Of a stretch of DNA of 53,609 nt, positions 1 through 8,109 are shown piece by piece. The stretch comes from a virus. The DNA is taken from the IMG/VR virus record IMGVR_UViG_3300043099_000999, positions 1-53,609 of that record; one strand, given 5' to 3'. Position numbers and translations under genes: made by a program. The notes beneath the pieces are model-generated. The model saw nothing but the letters and a program-made list of their open reading frames with translations, was not told where the DNA came from and ran no database searches. Position 1 is the first letter of the stretch. Every line of letters begins with the position of its first letter.

Positions 1-662
1 ATAAGCGTAGTTATGTTATCACGATCACGCCAAACAGCATTTGAAAACGGCTGCATGACGTCGTATTCTTCGAGTAGCTCACTTGTCGCATTGAGCCAAT
101 CGCGTCGGCTGAACTCTAGATCTGCATCCATAAATACCAGTTTTGGATGCGGCAACAACGCAGCCCCGATGTTGTACAGATTTTCCTTCAAAAACAATAT
201 GTTTTTAACTGTTGCCGGTATTTGTTTGTGTATACAGCATTCTGGAAGCTCTGTGAGCGGCACTGCGCCCGGCATAACAGCTTCGACAACTGCTACTGGA
301 TAGCCGGCGTCAGCAAAGTGCTGCACTACACGCAGCAAATTAGCGCGCGGTAATTTGAAATTGCACGGCGAGTAGTACGCCAAAACAATTCCAATATCTT
401 GACGTATTAGCGGCGCGTACTGCGCTCGTATTTTTCCGCGAAAGGCTAACTGCATAAGCCGGTCGCGAACTGCCATGCTAAGTATGACGCCGCGTTTATT
501 CGCTTCGTCATCTAGCCATTGCGCGACACGGTCAGGGTGCTCGACTTTCGTGTCTAGCCACTGAACACGGTTTGATAATGTTTTGCCGTCAAGTTGTGTC
601 TTTAGCAAAAAATTTGCTGCGCGAAGTAACCGTGAGCCAATCAATACGGAGCTGCGCAACAT
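1..662 (-). CDS. GT-A-type glycosyltransferase (C-terminus cut by window edge)
   Basis: I translated this reading frame by hand: it opens at ATG 660-662 and runs off the left edge without a stop. Residues around 95-200 look like a GT-A nucleotide-sugar transferase. An 'IGIVLAYYSP' strand is followed by 'LLRVVQHFADAGYPVAVVEAV', and then by 'LVFMDADLEF' near residue 176, which carries the metal-binding DxD-type motif after a hydrophobic strand. The N-terminal 90 residues are helical and unassigned. It starts inside the end of the upstream tail-fibre-like gene (about 20-nt overlap), so it is probably co-translated with it. By family it would move a sugar from a nucleotide-sugar onto a glycan or protein. 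The acceptor cannot be read from sequence. Possible targets are fibre decoration or host surface glycan. The fold assignment is moderately sure and the substrate unknown. Confidence 0.7.
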   Translation of the reverse strand, partial: MLRSSVLIGSRLLRAANFLLKTQLDGKTLSNRVQWLDTKVEHPDRVAQWLDDEANKRGVILSMAVRDRLMQLAFRGKIRAQYAPLIRQDIGIVLAYYSPCNFKLPRANLLRVVQHFADAGYPVAVVEAVMPGAVPLTELPECCIHKQIPATVKNILFLKENLYNIGAALLPHPKLVFMDADLEFSRRDWLNATSELLEEYDVMQPFSNAVWRDRDNITTL

Positions 663-1210
663 GTCGTAACTCGCCATCGGCTAGACACCGGATCGTAGAA
701 TAGGCCGGCTTCTTCATTTTCGCCAAGCACGTAATCTACGCCTGATGCCATAATCATACGATTTGCCGGGAGGCTATCCAAACTTTGATGCGCTAGCGTT
801 AATGTATTAATCGTTGTGTTTATGAGGCGCACCCAACTCGCCGCGGTTCCGCCAGTCAAACCCGTAATTTTGGCTGAGTTAGTAGCTGAAATTACGAGCA
901 TATTGGCTGAGCCGACAGCGTAATTATTTACTGTGCCGCTGATTTCTCGAGCTTCCCAAACGAGTTTGACGTAATTTCCCGCAACTTGTTTTTGATTAAG
1001 GGCCGACTGCAGATCTGTAACGTCTGTAATTTCAAGAGTAACGGCGCCGGTTTTTGCCGCGACAGACTGCACTGGCGCGAGTGTGCCCAAATAAGACGCA
1101 GGTATTTTTTTAGTTGTAGGTGCGCCGCTCAGATCTACAACAATAAATAGGTCGGCCGGATTGACGGCAAATGTCGGGGGAAGCTCTGAGATTTTTACGT
1201 CTAAAGGCAT
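641..1210 (-). CDS. Tail-fibre/adhesin-like structural protein
   Basis: This 189-residue protein starts 'MPLDVKISELPP', the same N-terminal plan (K-I-S-x-LP, then a D-x-hydrophobic patch) as the 118-residue protein at 4228-4584. Around residue 48 it has 'VQSVAAKTGAVTLEITDV', a version of the V-x-SV-x-G-x-x-G-x-V-x-L motif common in phage tail fibres, followed by 'LQSALNQKQ'. The C-terminal half is Thr/Ala/Leu-rich and looks like beta-structure. It is the last fibre-like gene before the glycosyltransferase that overlaps its end. It is inferred to be a virion component, probably a short fibre or fibre tip module. Exact position in the tail is unknown. Confidence 0.6.
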   Translation of the reverse strand: MPLDVKISELPPTFAVNPADLFIVVDLSGAPTTKKIPASYLGTLAPVQSVAAKTGAVTLEITDVTDLQSALNQKQVAGNYVKLVWEAREISGTVNNYAVGSANMLVISATNSAKITGLTGGTAASWVRLINTTINTLTLAHQSLDSLPANRMIMASGVDYVLGENEEAGLFYDPVSSRWRVTTCCAAPY

Positions 1211-1222
1211 TTCAGCACCGCG

Positions 1223-1501
1223 TTATCCGATGATAATTCGTTTGAAATCTTCCGTGTAAAACACAGCACCGGCTTCTGTAAGCAGCGCCGGCAAACCGGA
1301 CGTTGTGCCGACGAGTAAACCGCCATCAATACTGTACAGCGGCTCCGTGATATCCAGTACCGTGCTGTCTGCTTTTTTGAGAAATACACGCCCGTCAACG
1401 TAATTTATGCCAAACTCGCCAAACATTAGTTGCGCAGCAGTTGGCGTACGCCCGGGTACGGCAGTACGCCTGTGGACAATAATATTTTGCGTTGTTGCCA
1501 T
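1223..1501 (-). CDS. Small tail-fibre module protein
   Basis: The preferred start is ATG at 1499-1501, just after the upstream TGA (TGACATG junction), giving 92 residues. The N-terminus 'IIVHRRTAVPGRTPTAAQL', then 'GEFGINYVDGRVFLKK', follows the usual opening of phage fibre proteins: a basic Arg pair, a PT/AP patch, 'L-x-x-GE-x-x-x-N', and a Lys-Lys/gly patch. The same plan is seen in the neighbours at 1503-2348 and 2996-4225. The small size suggests it is one module of a fibre that is encoded in pieces. No catalytic motif is visible. Confidence 0.55.
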   Translation of the reverse strand: MATTQNIIVHRRTAVPGRTPTAAQLMFGEFGINYVDGRVFLKKADSTVLDITEPLYSIDGGLLVGTTSGLPALLTEAGAVFYTEDFKRIIIG

Positions 1502-1502
1502 G

Positions 1503-2348
1503 TCAGAAGCCACCGCCGTCAATAATATCTGTTACATTGACCTTTTGACTCAGCGATTGCGTTATAGTCGTTAACGTGCTCGACAGGTCTACAACGTCTG
1601 TTATAACGTGCGTGTGTACCAATTCAGCTTTGGCATCTAAAGCAAATTGCATCGCTATAGAAATCGGCTTGTCGATATCCGCGGTGTTGTTTACGTTCGC
1701 TAGGCCGATGTCGTCTTGCGTTACAAATACGTCTCCAGTCCGGCCAACGACGCTTTTGACGGGCGAGTATGTGAAAACACGATCCGGCGTTAAAAATAAG
1801 TTTATGGAGCCTTCTGCAATGGCGTCGGTGGTGCCGGGCGACGCCACAATCTCTACAAACATACTCCCCGACCACCGATACACACGGCCAGTATTGTTGA
1901 TCACATACAACTTGCCTGCTTCGCCCTCTTCCGGCAGGTAACTCTCGTCGCCGTATTCGACAATATCGTCGATGAACCCGGGCAACTGCTCTGCCGGAAT
2001 AAGCCCGTTTATAAGCGTCGCGTAATTTTGCGATTTAACGAAGGCTGTTGTAGCCAATCTGTTTGACGAATCGTTTGTCGGCGGTGTTGGGGCGAGGACG
2101 TTTGCCGCGAAAAACGTGTCGTCAAGAAACGTTTTTTCGCCGGAAATTTGTTGGGAACCAGCGAGGCCGACAAACGCGCCAAAACCGCCGATTTCAATAA
2201 TCTCAGATGCTGTTGTATCTGGCTCTAAGCCGCGGCCATAGTACAATACGCCGCTTATTTCGTTAAACGCAAGTTCGGCGTTTAACAATTGCGAAGGCGC
2301 GCCCGGCTCCCCCGATAAGCGGCGTTTAATTCTAACAGCTTTAGTCAT
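1503..2348 (-). CDS. Tail-fibre protein
   Basis: This 281-residue protein opens with 'IKRRLSGEPGAPSQLLNAEL' then 'AFNE', followed by 'LYYGRGL', the typical N-terminal fold of phage fibre proteins that anchors to the baseplate. A middle segment has 'LATTAFVKSQNYA'. Near residue 205 'VKSVVGRTGDVFVTQDDI' is followed by 'GLANVNNTADIDKPIS', the classic tail-collar/fibre repeat (GL-x-NV-x-NT-x-D-x-DKP-x-S). The C-terminus ends in a glycine-rich 'IIDGGGF'. It is probably a trimeric fibre involved in host attachment. It is tightly spaced with the flanking fibre genes. Confidence 0.75.
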   Translation of the reverse strand: MTKAVRIKRRLSGEPGAPSQLLNAELAFNEISGVLYYGRGLEPDTTASEIIEIGGFGAFVGLAGSQQISGEKTFLDDTFFAANVLAPTPPTNDSSNRLATTAFVKSQNYATLINGLIPAEQLPGFIDDIVEYGDESYLPEEGEAGKLYVINNTGRVYRWSGSMFVEIVASPGTTDAIAEGSINLFLTPDRVFTYSPVKSVVGRTGDVFVTQDDIGLANVNNTADIDKPISIAMQFALDAKAELVHTHVITDVVDLSSTLTTITQSLSQKVNVTDIIDGGGF

Positions 2349-2357
2349 CGCTGAGTC

Positions 2358-2990
2358 CTACTGAGCTGAAGCAGCAAATTCGTCAATAACTGCTTTGTTT
2401 TGAGCATACTCTTGCGCAAGTGCCGCCCTTCGATTTCCGTATTCTAGCATTATTGCCGTGAAATTTTCGATCGTATCGACAGCGTGTACTGCCTGGTTTT
2501 TATCGATAATCGGCGGCAAAGGCATACCTGCAGCAACGGCGGCTTGGGCTAGCACATAATTTCCAGTTAACAAAGTCACGTCGCTATCTGTCAAACCAAG
2601 AGTAAACCCGGCGCTCACCAGGCAACCCGCGGCAATTTGCTCGTTAAACCAGCTCTCGAGCAGTGTGTAGTTGTGGGCAATTGTGCGCTGCCGCTCTTTG
2701 TATTCCGGCCAATTTTGTAAAAACGCAAGAGCTTCGCTTACCTGGGCTTCTGTTGCATGCTCTTCAAAATCGACGCGGTAGTGTGACATGTCTGGCCCAG
2801 CGCCAGAAACACCGCAAACGGGCGCAATAGCCGAAATAGCTTTATGCAGTTGCGCTAGTTCGTCACCAGTTACAGCGAAAAAAGTGTGTGCAGAATTTAC
2901 TTCAACTGTCGGAGGCGCGGCTAGTTGAGGCGGGTTTGCCGTAACAGGCGCGGTATTTTCCGCCGGCATATTGTCTTGGTTTTCAGTCAT
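2358..2990 (-). CDS. Putative tail-fibre assembly chaperone-like protein
   Basis: This 210-residue acidic protein sits between two fibre genes. The N-terminus is a Pro/Ala-rich low-complexity tail, followed by helical segments ('HKAISAIAPV', 'VSEALAFLQNWPEYKERQRT', 'EYGNRRAALAQEYAQNKAVI'). This Ala/Gln-rich helical composition with a disordered head resembles fibre-assembly chaperones that are encoded beside their client. The identification is by position and composition, not by a diagnostic motif. I chose ATG 2988-2990. A GTG at 2997-2999 overlapping the previous stop is an alternative. Confidence 0.4.
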   Translation of the reverse strand: MTENQDNMPAENTAPVTANPPQLAAPPTVEVNSAHTFFAVTGDELAQLHKAISAIAPVCGVSGAGPDMSHYRVDFEEHATEAQVSEALAFLQNWPEYKERQRTIAHNYTLLESWFNEQIAAGCLVSAGFTLGLTDSDVTLLTGNYVLAQAAVAAGMPLPPIIDKNQAVHAVDTIENFTAIMLEYGNRRAALAQEYAQNKAVIDEFAASAQ

Positions 2991-2995
2991 ATAGC

Positions 2996-4225
2996 TCACA
3001 TCATTGGTAGGGCAGTTAATCGCCCGCTAGTAAAGTATGAATCCGCGGATATACCGTATTCACACGGGACAAGCGAACAAAAGCCACCTAATGTCAAACC
3101 AGCGGCTATGCCAGACGACACAACCGTAGCGGACGCCTGCCCGCTTAAAGCTGTCGGGGCAATTGCGTTACCGCCGGGCTCAATCGTGTGGGCTGCGGGA
3201 CCAAGAATTACGGAGTCAAGCGTATTTACGTTTGCTGTAAGCGGCGCGCTTAACGTAACAACATTGCCAGATACCGCGGTAATAACCGGTCGCGGCTCCG
3301 ACGGCATATTGGCGCCGGACACTGTTGTAAAATTTGGCACTACGTTGTCATCTACAACAGATAACGCAAGCTGATTACCGCCCGCGACATTAACGTTTGT
3401 AGAGCCAGTTGGAGGCGCAGAAATTGTGGTGGTGTACGGCGTGCCTGCCATAATTCGCGTATGAAAATAGCCGTACCGTACAAAACTTTGCGCAAAAACA
3501 GGTATAGGCTGCCGGACGCCAAGCACAAGTTGCAAACAGTTGCCGCTACCGACGGAGTTATTCCAAATACGCCACGCTGACGTGGAATAAGTATGCGGCG
3601 ACGGCAGTCCGACAGCTAGCGGCCGCTCAAGCTGATTGTAGTAGTTGTAAACGAGTCGGCGGCCGAGCAAATCCGATGTAGTGCCGGCTGTAGTGTTCGT
3701 TCTAATGGTGCCGATATAGCGCATTGTTGCCATACCGCTGCGCACTAAAACGCCGTTTAGCGATACAAGCGAAACAGCGCGCGTAGTGTTGTTTGTCCAC
3801 TGCACCGCGCTTAACGTTACAACACCGTTTACTTGATACGCAAAAATATCGAAGTTCTTGGACGCCGGTAAACCGCCAATTCCAATCATAGTCGTATTGT
3901 TAAACGTATACTGCTGCCAGTTTGTGCCTGACCATAACGTGATTTTGTCAGACGAATGCGGCACGTACCATACGACTGCCGCTGACGTATTCCAAGTCAA
4001 CGTGGCCCAAGGATCTGGCGCAGAAACATTTTGTATTACGGACAACCGGCCGCCCGCTGTTGCATTGTCGCCGGAGCTGTACGGCGCCAATCTGTTATAC
4101 GTTTCTAACCCGTCGCCAATTTTTAAGACACGCGTGTCGAGCTCGTACGCGGGCTCGCCTGGGGCAAGCACAGGATTAGCTGTAGCCCAGTTGGCGGCGG
4201 TGTCTCTACGAAATTGAAAAGCCAT
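2996..4225 (-). CDS. Large tail-fibre / adhesin protein
   Basis: This is the longest protein (409 residues) of the fibre cluster. The N-terminus 'FQFRRDTAANWATANPVLAP' followed by 'GEPAYELDTRVLKIGDGLET' and 'YNRLAPY' is the widespread phage fibre N-terminal domain (RRDTAANW-x-x-xNP-x-L-x-x-GE, then KIGDG-x-x-x-WN-x-LPY). The rest is Thr/Val/Asn/Gly-rich beta-type sequence with no enzyme motif, consistent with a fibre shaft or receptor-binding head. It probably carries or contacts the host-binding surface. The N-terminal assignment is firm. The C-terminal function is inferred. Confidence 0.8.
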   Translation of the reverse strand: MAFQFRRDTAANWATANPVLAPGEPAYELDTRVLKIGDGLETYNRLAPYSSGDNATAGGRLSVIQNVSAPDPWATLTWNTSAAVVWYVPHSSDKITLWSGTNWQQYTFNNTTMIGIGGLPASKNFDIFAYQVNGVVTLSAVQWTNNTTRAVSLVSLNGVLVRSGMATMRYIGTIRTNTTAGTTSDLLGRRLVYNYYNQLERPLAVGLPSPHTYSTSAWRIWNNSVGSGNCLQLVLGVRQPIPVFAQSFVRYGYFHTRIMAGTPYTTTISAPPTGSTNVNVAGGNQLALSVVDDNVVPNFTTVSGANMPSEPRPVITAVSGNVVTLSAPLTANVNTLDSVILGPAAHTIEPGGNAIAPTALSGQASATVVSSGIAAGLTLGGFCSLVPCEYGISADSYFTSGRLTALPMM

Positions 4226-4227
4226 GG

Positions 4228-4584
4228 TTAAAAATTACCGCAGTCGAGGACTAGATCTAAATCGGTCAAGTTTTTGTTAACCCAGTCAGATTGCGCTGAG
4301 TCGTAGGCTAGCACTTGATTCTCTTGCGGAACAATTACGCGAACGTTATCTAGTTGGTCAATTGACAGCACAACTATGCCGCCAAAACCGTTAACGCTAG
4401 CTACTGTGTTCAACGCGCTAACTTGATTGTTTACGATAATTTCAGCCAGCGCCATTAAGTCGCCGACGGTTGTCTTTTTGTTTACATAATTAGCCGGCCC
4501 AAATTGCGAGTCGACGAGCGGAAGCATATCCGACGTCGCGAGCGCGTATTTGCGCGGCAACGATGAAATTTTCTGGTCTATCAT
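4228..4584 (-). CDS. Small tail-fibre-associated protein
   Basis: This 118-residue protein is encoded 3 nt before the large fibre gene. 'KISSLPRKYALATSDMLPLV' near the N-terminus, a 'TTVGDLMALAE' segment, and 'VASVNGFGGIVVLSIDQL' around residues 63-80 form the standard fibre repeat with the (V/A)SVNG-x-x-G-x-VVL signature. It closely matches the plan of the 189-residue protein at 641-1210. It likely forms part of the fibre or its connector. Confidence 0.6.
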   Translation of the reverse strand: MIDQKISSLPRKYALATSDMLPLVDSQFGPANYVNKKTTVGDLMALAEIIVNNQVSALNTVASVNGFGGIVVLSIDQLDNVRVIVPQENQVLAYDSAQSDWVNKNLTDLDLVLDCGNF

Positions 4585-4587
4585 TTA

Positions 4588-4905
4588 CTAGCCCTTGAAG
4601 TTGTATGTTTGCTCGTCGTCATCTTCTTCGTAGTGCTGCCGTTTTTTCTTCTTTGGCTGGTTTTGCGCTGTATCGATGCTGTCGGCCGCCCTGACTAGCC
4701 ATTTGGCTAATTTTCTTGCGTCGCTGGCGGTAAGCATTGGCGGGTATTCGCCGTAAGTGTCTATAACCACGCCGGCATCAACGTGATTGCCAACTTCCCA
4801 CTCGCCTACTTGCGCCAGAACTGTCGGCGCAGTTGTCGGCGCCGTATTGGCTGTCAAGTTTTTAAACTCAATCTCGTTAGCCGTATTTAAACTAAGCGTA
4901 GCCAC
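4588..4905 (-). CDS. Unknown small protein with charged tail
   Basis: This 105-residue protein is not recognised. It starts with GTG (an upstream AGGAG lies rather far, about 12 nt). The body contains 'EWEVGNHVDAGVVIDTYGEY', and a helix 'ASDARKLAKWLVRAADSI'. The C-terminus switches from a basic patch (KKKKRQ) to an acidic one (EEDDDEQ). The compact alpha/beta body with a helical 'LAKWLxxAAD' end is common in small phage proteins of unknown role. Confidence 0.6.
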   Translation of the reverse strand: MATLSLNTANEIEFKNLTANTAPTTAPTVLAQVGEWEVGNHVDAGVVIDTYGEYPPMLTASDARKLAKWLVRAADSIDTAQNQPKKKKRQHYEEDDDEQTYNFKG

Positions 4906-4920
4906 AAGCCGTATTATCTC

Positions 4921-5376
4921 CTAGCGCACAAAATCAGACTTTTTCATTTTTCCGCCCTTTGGCAGCAGCGGACGATTCTCTACTATATCATCCAAGAACA
5001 TTATCGCAATTTTAGCCGCGCGCCGTAAACCTTCGTGAATACCGGAGTGAAAGGCGCTTTTTGCTTTTACTGGTTGTTTTCCAGCTAAATCGGCTATTGT
5101 GCTCAGGCACGCGGCGTATCTAGCCTTTAAAAGCCGATATTCGTTTGACTGCTTTGTCACGCTAGACGAATGATCGCCGAGTGCCGCTTTGATTTTAGCC
5201 ACAGGTTGCACAGGTATGCCGTTAGACTGCATTATCTGTGCCGCATTGAGCAACTCGTTAATATCCGCAAACGAGGTGCTCGGAGTGTGGCGCTGCGCTA
5301 CATCAAATAGAACACCGCACAAATGCTGCAAATCTGCTTTAGTTAGTACGGGCGCCAGCAACTTTAATCCTTGCAT
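4921..5376 (-). CDS. Unknown protein overlapping tmk
   Basis: This is a helical, 151-residue protein of unknown function. I prefer ATG 5374-5376, preceded by AAAGGA at good spacing, so it overlaps the end of thymidylate kinase by 38 nt in another frame. An earlier ATG at 5403 would extend the overlap to 65 nt but lacks a convincing ribosome site. Visible features are 'LLKARYAACLSTIADLAGK' (predicted helix) and a basic C-terminus. No catalytic motif is seen. Confidence 0.6.
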   Translation of the reverse strand: MQGLKLLAPVLTKADLQHLCGVLFDVAQRHTPSTSFADINELLNAAQIMQSNGIPVQPVAKIKAALGDHSSSVTKQSNEYRLLKARYAACLSTIADLAGKQPVKAKSAFHSGIHEGLRRAAKIAIMFLDDIVENRPLLPKGGKMKKSDFVR

Positions 5377-5992
5377 TGGATTCCTTTCCGCGCAAAACGA
5401 CATCTAAAACCCGTTGATTAACCTCGTCTACTGTGCCGTAAGCGGGCACAATAGCCACGATTGTTTTCGGCTCAGTTACCGCGAGCCTTCTGGCGTAATC
5501 TAAATAAGCCGCGCGCATCATTTTTTTCTCAGCTAACGTAACGCGCTCATACCTGTCTTTGCGTGTCTCGTGCTGTTTGCGCGAATCGGCGTCCTCCGGA
5601 TCTATGTCTAGCAGAACGCAGATATCTGGACGAATAGCGGTGTGATCAAAAATGTCGTATACGAGCCGCTCGTCTGTATCGTTTAACGCAACCTGATAAA
5701 CGAGCGTAGACAGCAGCCAACGATCGCAAACAATTGAATACGCGTCGCTTAGTTTCTTTTGAATGTAATGGCTTAATTCCGCGCGGGCTGCAGAGAAAAG
5801 TAACATCTGCGCGCGCTCTGAAATCGGGTCGTCATTATCAAGCAGTATTTGTCGAATGGCCTTTCCGATTTTAGTTGTGCCCGGGTCGGCAACTAACTCT
5901 ACTAGGCGTTTTTGACACGCAAAGTAATCAGAAAGCAACCGCGCTTGCGTACTTTTGCCAGCGCCGTCAATACCTTCCAGACAAATAAACAT
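5339..5992 (-). CDS. tmk: Thymidylate kinase
   Basis: It phosphorylates dTMP to dTDP with ATP, in the cytoplasm, feeding dTTP synthesis. The P-loop 'EGIDGAGKST' lies at residues 6-15, the family's signature. The 'CDRWLLSTLVYQ' segment near residue 92 corresponds to the DR[YW]-x-x-S-x-x-A/VYQ substrate motif. 'VLLDIDPEDADSRKQ' follows as the expected strand and LID region with Arg residues. Length (217) matches the family (205-220). The gene lies among virion genes rather than the replication core. It was probably kept to meet high nucleotide demand. It overlaps the next gene and is preceded by AAGGA at good spacing. Confidence 0.92.
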   Translation of the reverse strand: MFICLEGIDGAGKSTQARLLSDYFACQKRLVELVADPGTTKIGKAIRQILLDNDDPISERAQMLLFSAARAELSHYIQKKLSDAYSIVCDRWLLSTLVYQVALNDTDERLVYDIFDHTAIRPDICVLLDIDPEDADSRKQHETRKDRYERVTLAEKKMMRAAYLDYARRLAVTEPKTIVAIVPAYGTVDEVNQRVLDVVLRGKESNARIKVAGARTN

Positions 5993-6000
5993 GTTGTTCC

Positions 6001-6318
6001 TTAACGGCCAGTGATGTTTACGCTGCGTGTCGTATCGGGCATGGTGCGTTGATTTCTAGACGCTTGCCCTGTTATCTGCACGGGCGCGCCTGGCGTTACA
6101 TCGGTTGGCGTATTTGCCGCAAGAATGTATTCGCTGCCATCAGAAAATCTAATCGCAAAGCCGTCGACGGTCTGGCCAACGCCGACCACGCCCTTTGTTA
6201 ATAGCCAATTGTTTGCAAACTCGCAAAAGTGGTTTATTACACCACCCTCGACTACAGCGCCGGGATTGGCTGTAGCATACTCGTCACGAATTGCGTCTAG
6301 AAGCTTTTTTTCTTGCAT
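6001..6318 (-). CDS. Unknown small protein
   Basis: This 105-residue protein is not recognised. The N-terminus is helical ('MQEKKLLDAIRDEYATANPG'). The middle contains 'GFAIRFSDGSEYIL', a beta-hairpin-like stretch. The C-terminus is Thr/Arg-rich. GAGGA precedes the ATG. It overlaps the end of the upstream gene by about 35 nt, so expression is coupled to it. Confidence 0.6.
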   Translation of the reverse strand: MQEKKLLDAIRDEYATANPGAVVEGGVINHFCEFANNWLLTKGVVGVGQTVDGFAIRFSDGSEYILAANTPTDVTPGAPVQITGQASRNQRTMPDTTRSVNITGR

Positions 6319-7030
6319 TTTTCTTTTCCTCGTTAGCCGCCGATGCTTGTTTCGCTGCGTGACGTGTCCTGATGCCTTCGGTGCTTTTTTCCACTAACCG
6401 CGCAAGCTTCGCGTCGGCCTTCAGCTTTTTGATTAACTGATTGGCGTCAGCGATTAAATTTCTGGCAGCGTGCGCGTACAACCTAAGTGTGTAATAGCGC
6501 GACACGGCATGAACGGCTAGTAGATCGCCATCTAGCTGCGCAAGGATTTTACGCGACTTAGGAACTGCTGCAAGCCCGTTTTTCTGCAAAAATTTGATGA
6601 CACTTTTGCCGTTACAAATGATTCCCGCGACCGCAACAATTTGTGTGGCTAACGGGCTTACGCTTAACCGGCCGCGATACTCTATATCGCGCTTAGTCTC
6701 GACCATGCGATAGTCGCGCGTAAGCGTAGATACCATGGACGCAATTTGTACGTTTGTTATCGCGGCAATATTTTCAAACGTTCGTCGGGCTACGCCAACG
6801 GCTTCGCTAAGAACCGCGGCATGCACAATACTTTCAATAATGTCGTGTTTATCTGGCGGAACAATGTCGCTGCGCATGTCTTTAAAGAGCTGTTGCGCTA
6901 TCTGCTCTGCCAGCTTTGCGACGGCAAGGCAATACGTTGTTATTTCGCAATCGGCGTTTGTTTTTTCATTGCCGTAAGCTTCGCGGGCAAAATTAACAGT
7001 TGTCGTAATTTGCAATACTTGCTTGGTCAT
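6284..7030 (-). CDS. RelA/SpoT-type HD-fold-like protein, catalytic residues replaced
   Basis: This 248-residue protein starts at ATG 7028-7030 with GGAGG five bases upstream. Residues 20-150 resemble the helical HD hydrolase domain of RelA/SpoT/MESH1 proteins: 'YCLAVAKLAEQIAQQL', then 'IVHAAVLSEAV' where family members have AALLHD, then 'TFENIAAI' (normally T-x-E-x-I), then 'MVSTLTRD', and 'QIVAVAGI' where ADRLHN is usual. The metal-binding HD pair reads S-E here and the later D/N positions are lost. It is therefore probably not a functional (p)ppGpp hydrolase, unless chemistry differs. The C-terminus is strongly basic (KKNARKKASRR), a possible nucleic-acid contact. The assignment is by fold pattern and tentative. 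Confidence 0.45.
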   Translation of the reverse strand: MTKQVLQITTTVNFAREAYGNEKTNADCEITTYCLAVAKLAEQIAQQLFKDMRSDIVPPDKHDIIESIVHAAVLSEAVGVARRTFENIAAITNVQIASMVSTLTRDYRMVETKRDIEYRGRLSVSPLATQIVAVAGIICNGKSVIKFLQKNGLAAVPKSRKILAQLDGDLLAVHAVSRYYTLRLYAHAARNLIADANQLIKKLKADAKLARLVEKSTEGIRTRHAAKQASAANEEKKNARKKASRRNS

Positions 7031-7055
7031 CGGCACCTCCATGCGCCAACGCCCG

Positions 7056-8096
7056 TCATGCGTCGAATATGTTTGTCCAGCTCATTTCAAACGCATTCTT
7101 GCGGGCGTTTAAGTTGTAGTTTGTTTTGTGATTTAACCGCTGGATATGTCGCGGTTCAGCCACAAGCTCTTGTAGTACGTACATGAATTTGTCGTAGTCT
7201 GGTAGTGCATGAGCTACGCCATTTTCGTCGTAGTCTATGTCAGTCTTTACCAGCACAGAATTGACGTCTGGGAACAAAAAATCTGTTTGCGGAGAAATAG
7301 CTGTAGCTAAAACCGGCGTACCCATCGTGATAGACGTTATAGCGCAGAGCCCGTAATTGTCGCACTCCGCCGGTAGTAGCGTAATGTCGTGCGCGGAATA
7401 CAAATGCGCCCTAGAAACTACCGGTACGCCGCGCAAAATACTTACGCGATTTTTGCAACGCCGCTGAAGCGTCAAGAAAAACTTGACTATTGAGGGCGAG
7501 AATTGACTTGGCGTTATAGCTACTGTTAGATACGCCTCTTCCATATGTTCGATAAGAAACCGCAACGATGCGATAAATGCCGCGGAAGTACATTTAGCGT
7601 TTCGATCAAACCACGGCAAAAAAATACGGACATTGCGCGCATTTACAGTTCCGGATTTTTTGAAAACAGGCAAACCCGGATCAAACGGAATTAACTCAGC
7701 AGAGCGCAATTTGAATATCTCAGAAAAGAGCATTTGGCATTCTGCGCTCATCGTAATTACGTGATCAGCGCGTTGGAGCGTTTTTTTGAACGGCCTAACT
7801 AGCTCCTGCCACATCGGTGCTACTACTGTTTTTATGTTTTTGCGCTTTGCGTAATTTATTTGCTCTATGGGCGGAACGTGCGTCCAAATAATTACGCGCT
7901 GTTTTTTAGCCCACTCGGTGTATTTGATTATGTTGCGTGTCACTACGGCGCTGTCGCACGGTAGACCCAAAAAACCCGGCGTATTATCGGAGTAGATATC
8001 GAACTCTGCGCCAAGTTTCTGCAACAGCAGCGCCAGTCTTGCAGCTAAATAGGCCTGGTCACAGTGCGCGTAGTGTGTATAAATGCCGACACGCAT
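7056..8096 (-). CDS. GT-B-type glycosyltransferase
   Basis: The preferred start is ATG 8094-8096 with GAGG seven bases upstream, giving 346 residues. It begins 'MRVGIYTHYAHCDQAYLAAR', the N-terminal Rossmann strand and helix of GT4-like enzymes. The C-terminal half has 'RIFLPWFDRNAKCTSAAFIA' (where family members have a nucleotide-sugar binding strand and helix), 'DITLLPAECDNYGLCAITSI' (the donor-binding P-x-E-x-x-G-L-x-x-x-E/S-A region) and 'MGTPVLATA'. It is a typical length for the family. It is expected to transfer a sugar from a nucleotide-sugar donor. The acceptor is unknown. It sits just downstream of the portal gene, so a role in virion decoration is possible but not shown. Confidence 0.8.
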   Translation of the reverse strand: MRVGIYTHYAHCDQAYLAARLALLLQKLGAEFDIYSDNTPGFLGLPCDSAVVTRNIIKYTEWAKKQRVIIWTHVPPIEQINYAKRKNIKTVVAPMWQELVRPFKKTLQRADHVITMSAECQMLFSEIFKLRSAELIPFDPGLPVFKKSGTVNARNVRIFLPWFDRNAKCTSAAFIASLRFLIEHMEEAYLTVAITPSQFSPSIVKFFLTLQRRCKNRVSILRGVPVVSRAHLYSAHDITLLPAECDNYGLCAITSITMGTPVLATAISPQTDFLFPDVNSVLVKTDIDYDENGVAHALPDYDKFMYVLQELVAEPRHIQRLNHKTNYNLNARKNAFEMSWTNIFDA

Positions 8097-8109
8097 TATT
8101 GGGCCTCTA

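Noticed and set aside
2925-3374. Plus-strand frame of 149 codons in the fibre region
   Set aside because: It spans two minus-strand fibre genes with recognisable domains. No ribosome binding site is seen and the sequence has no domain.
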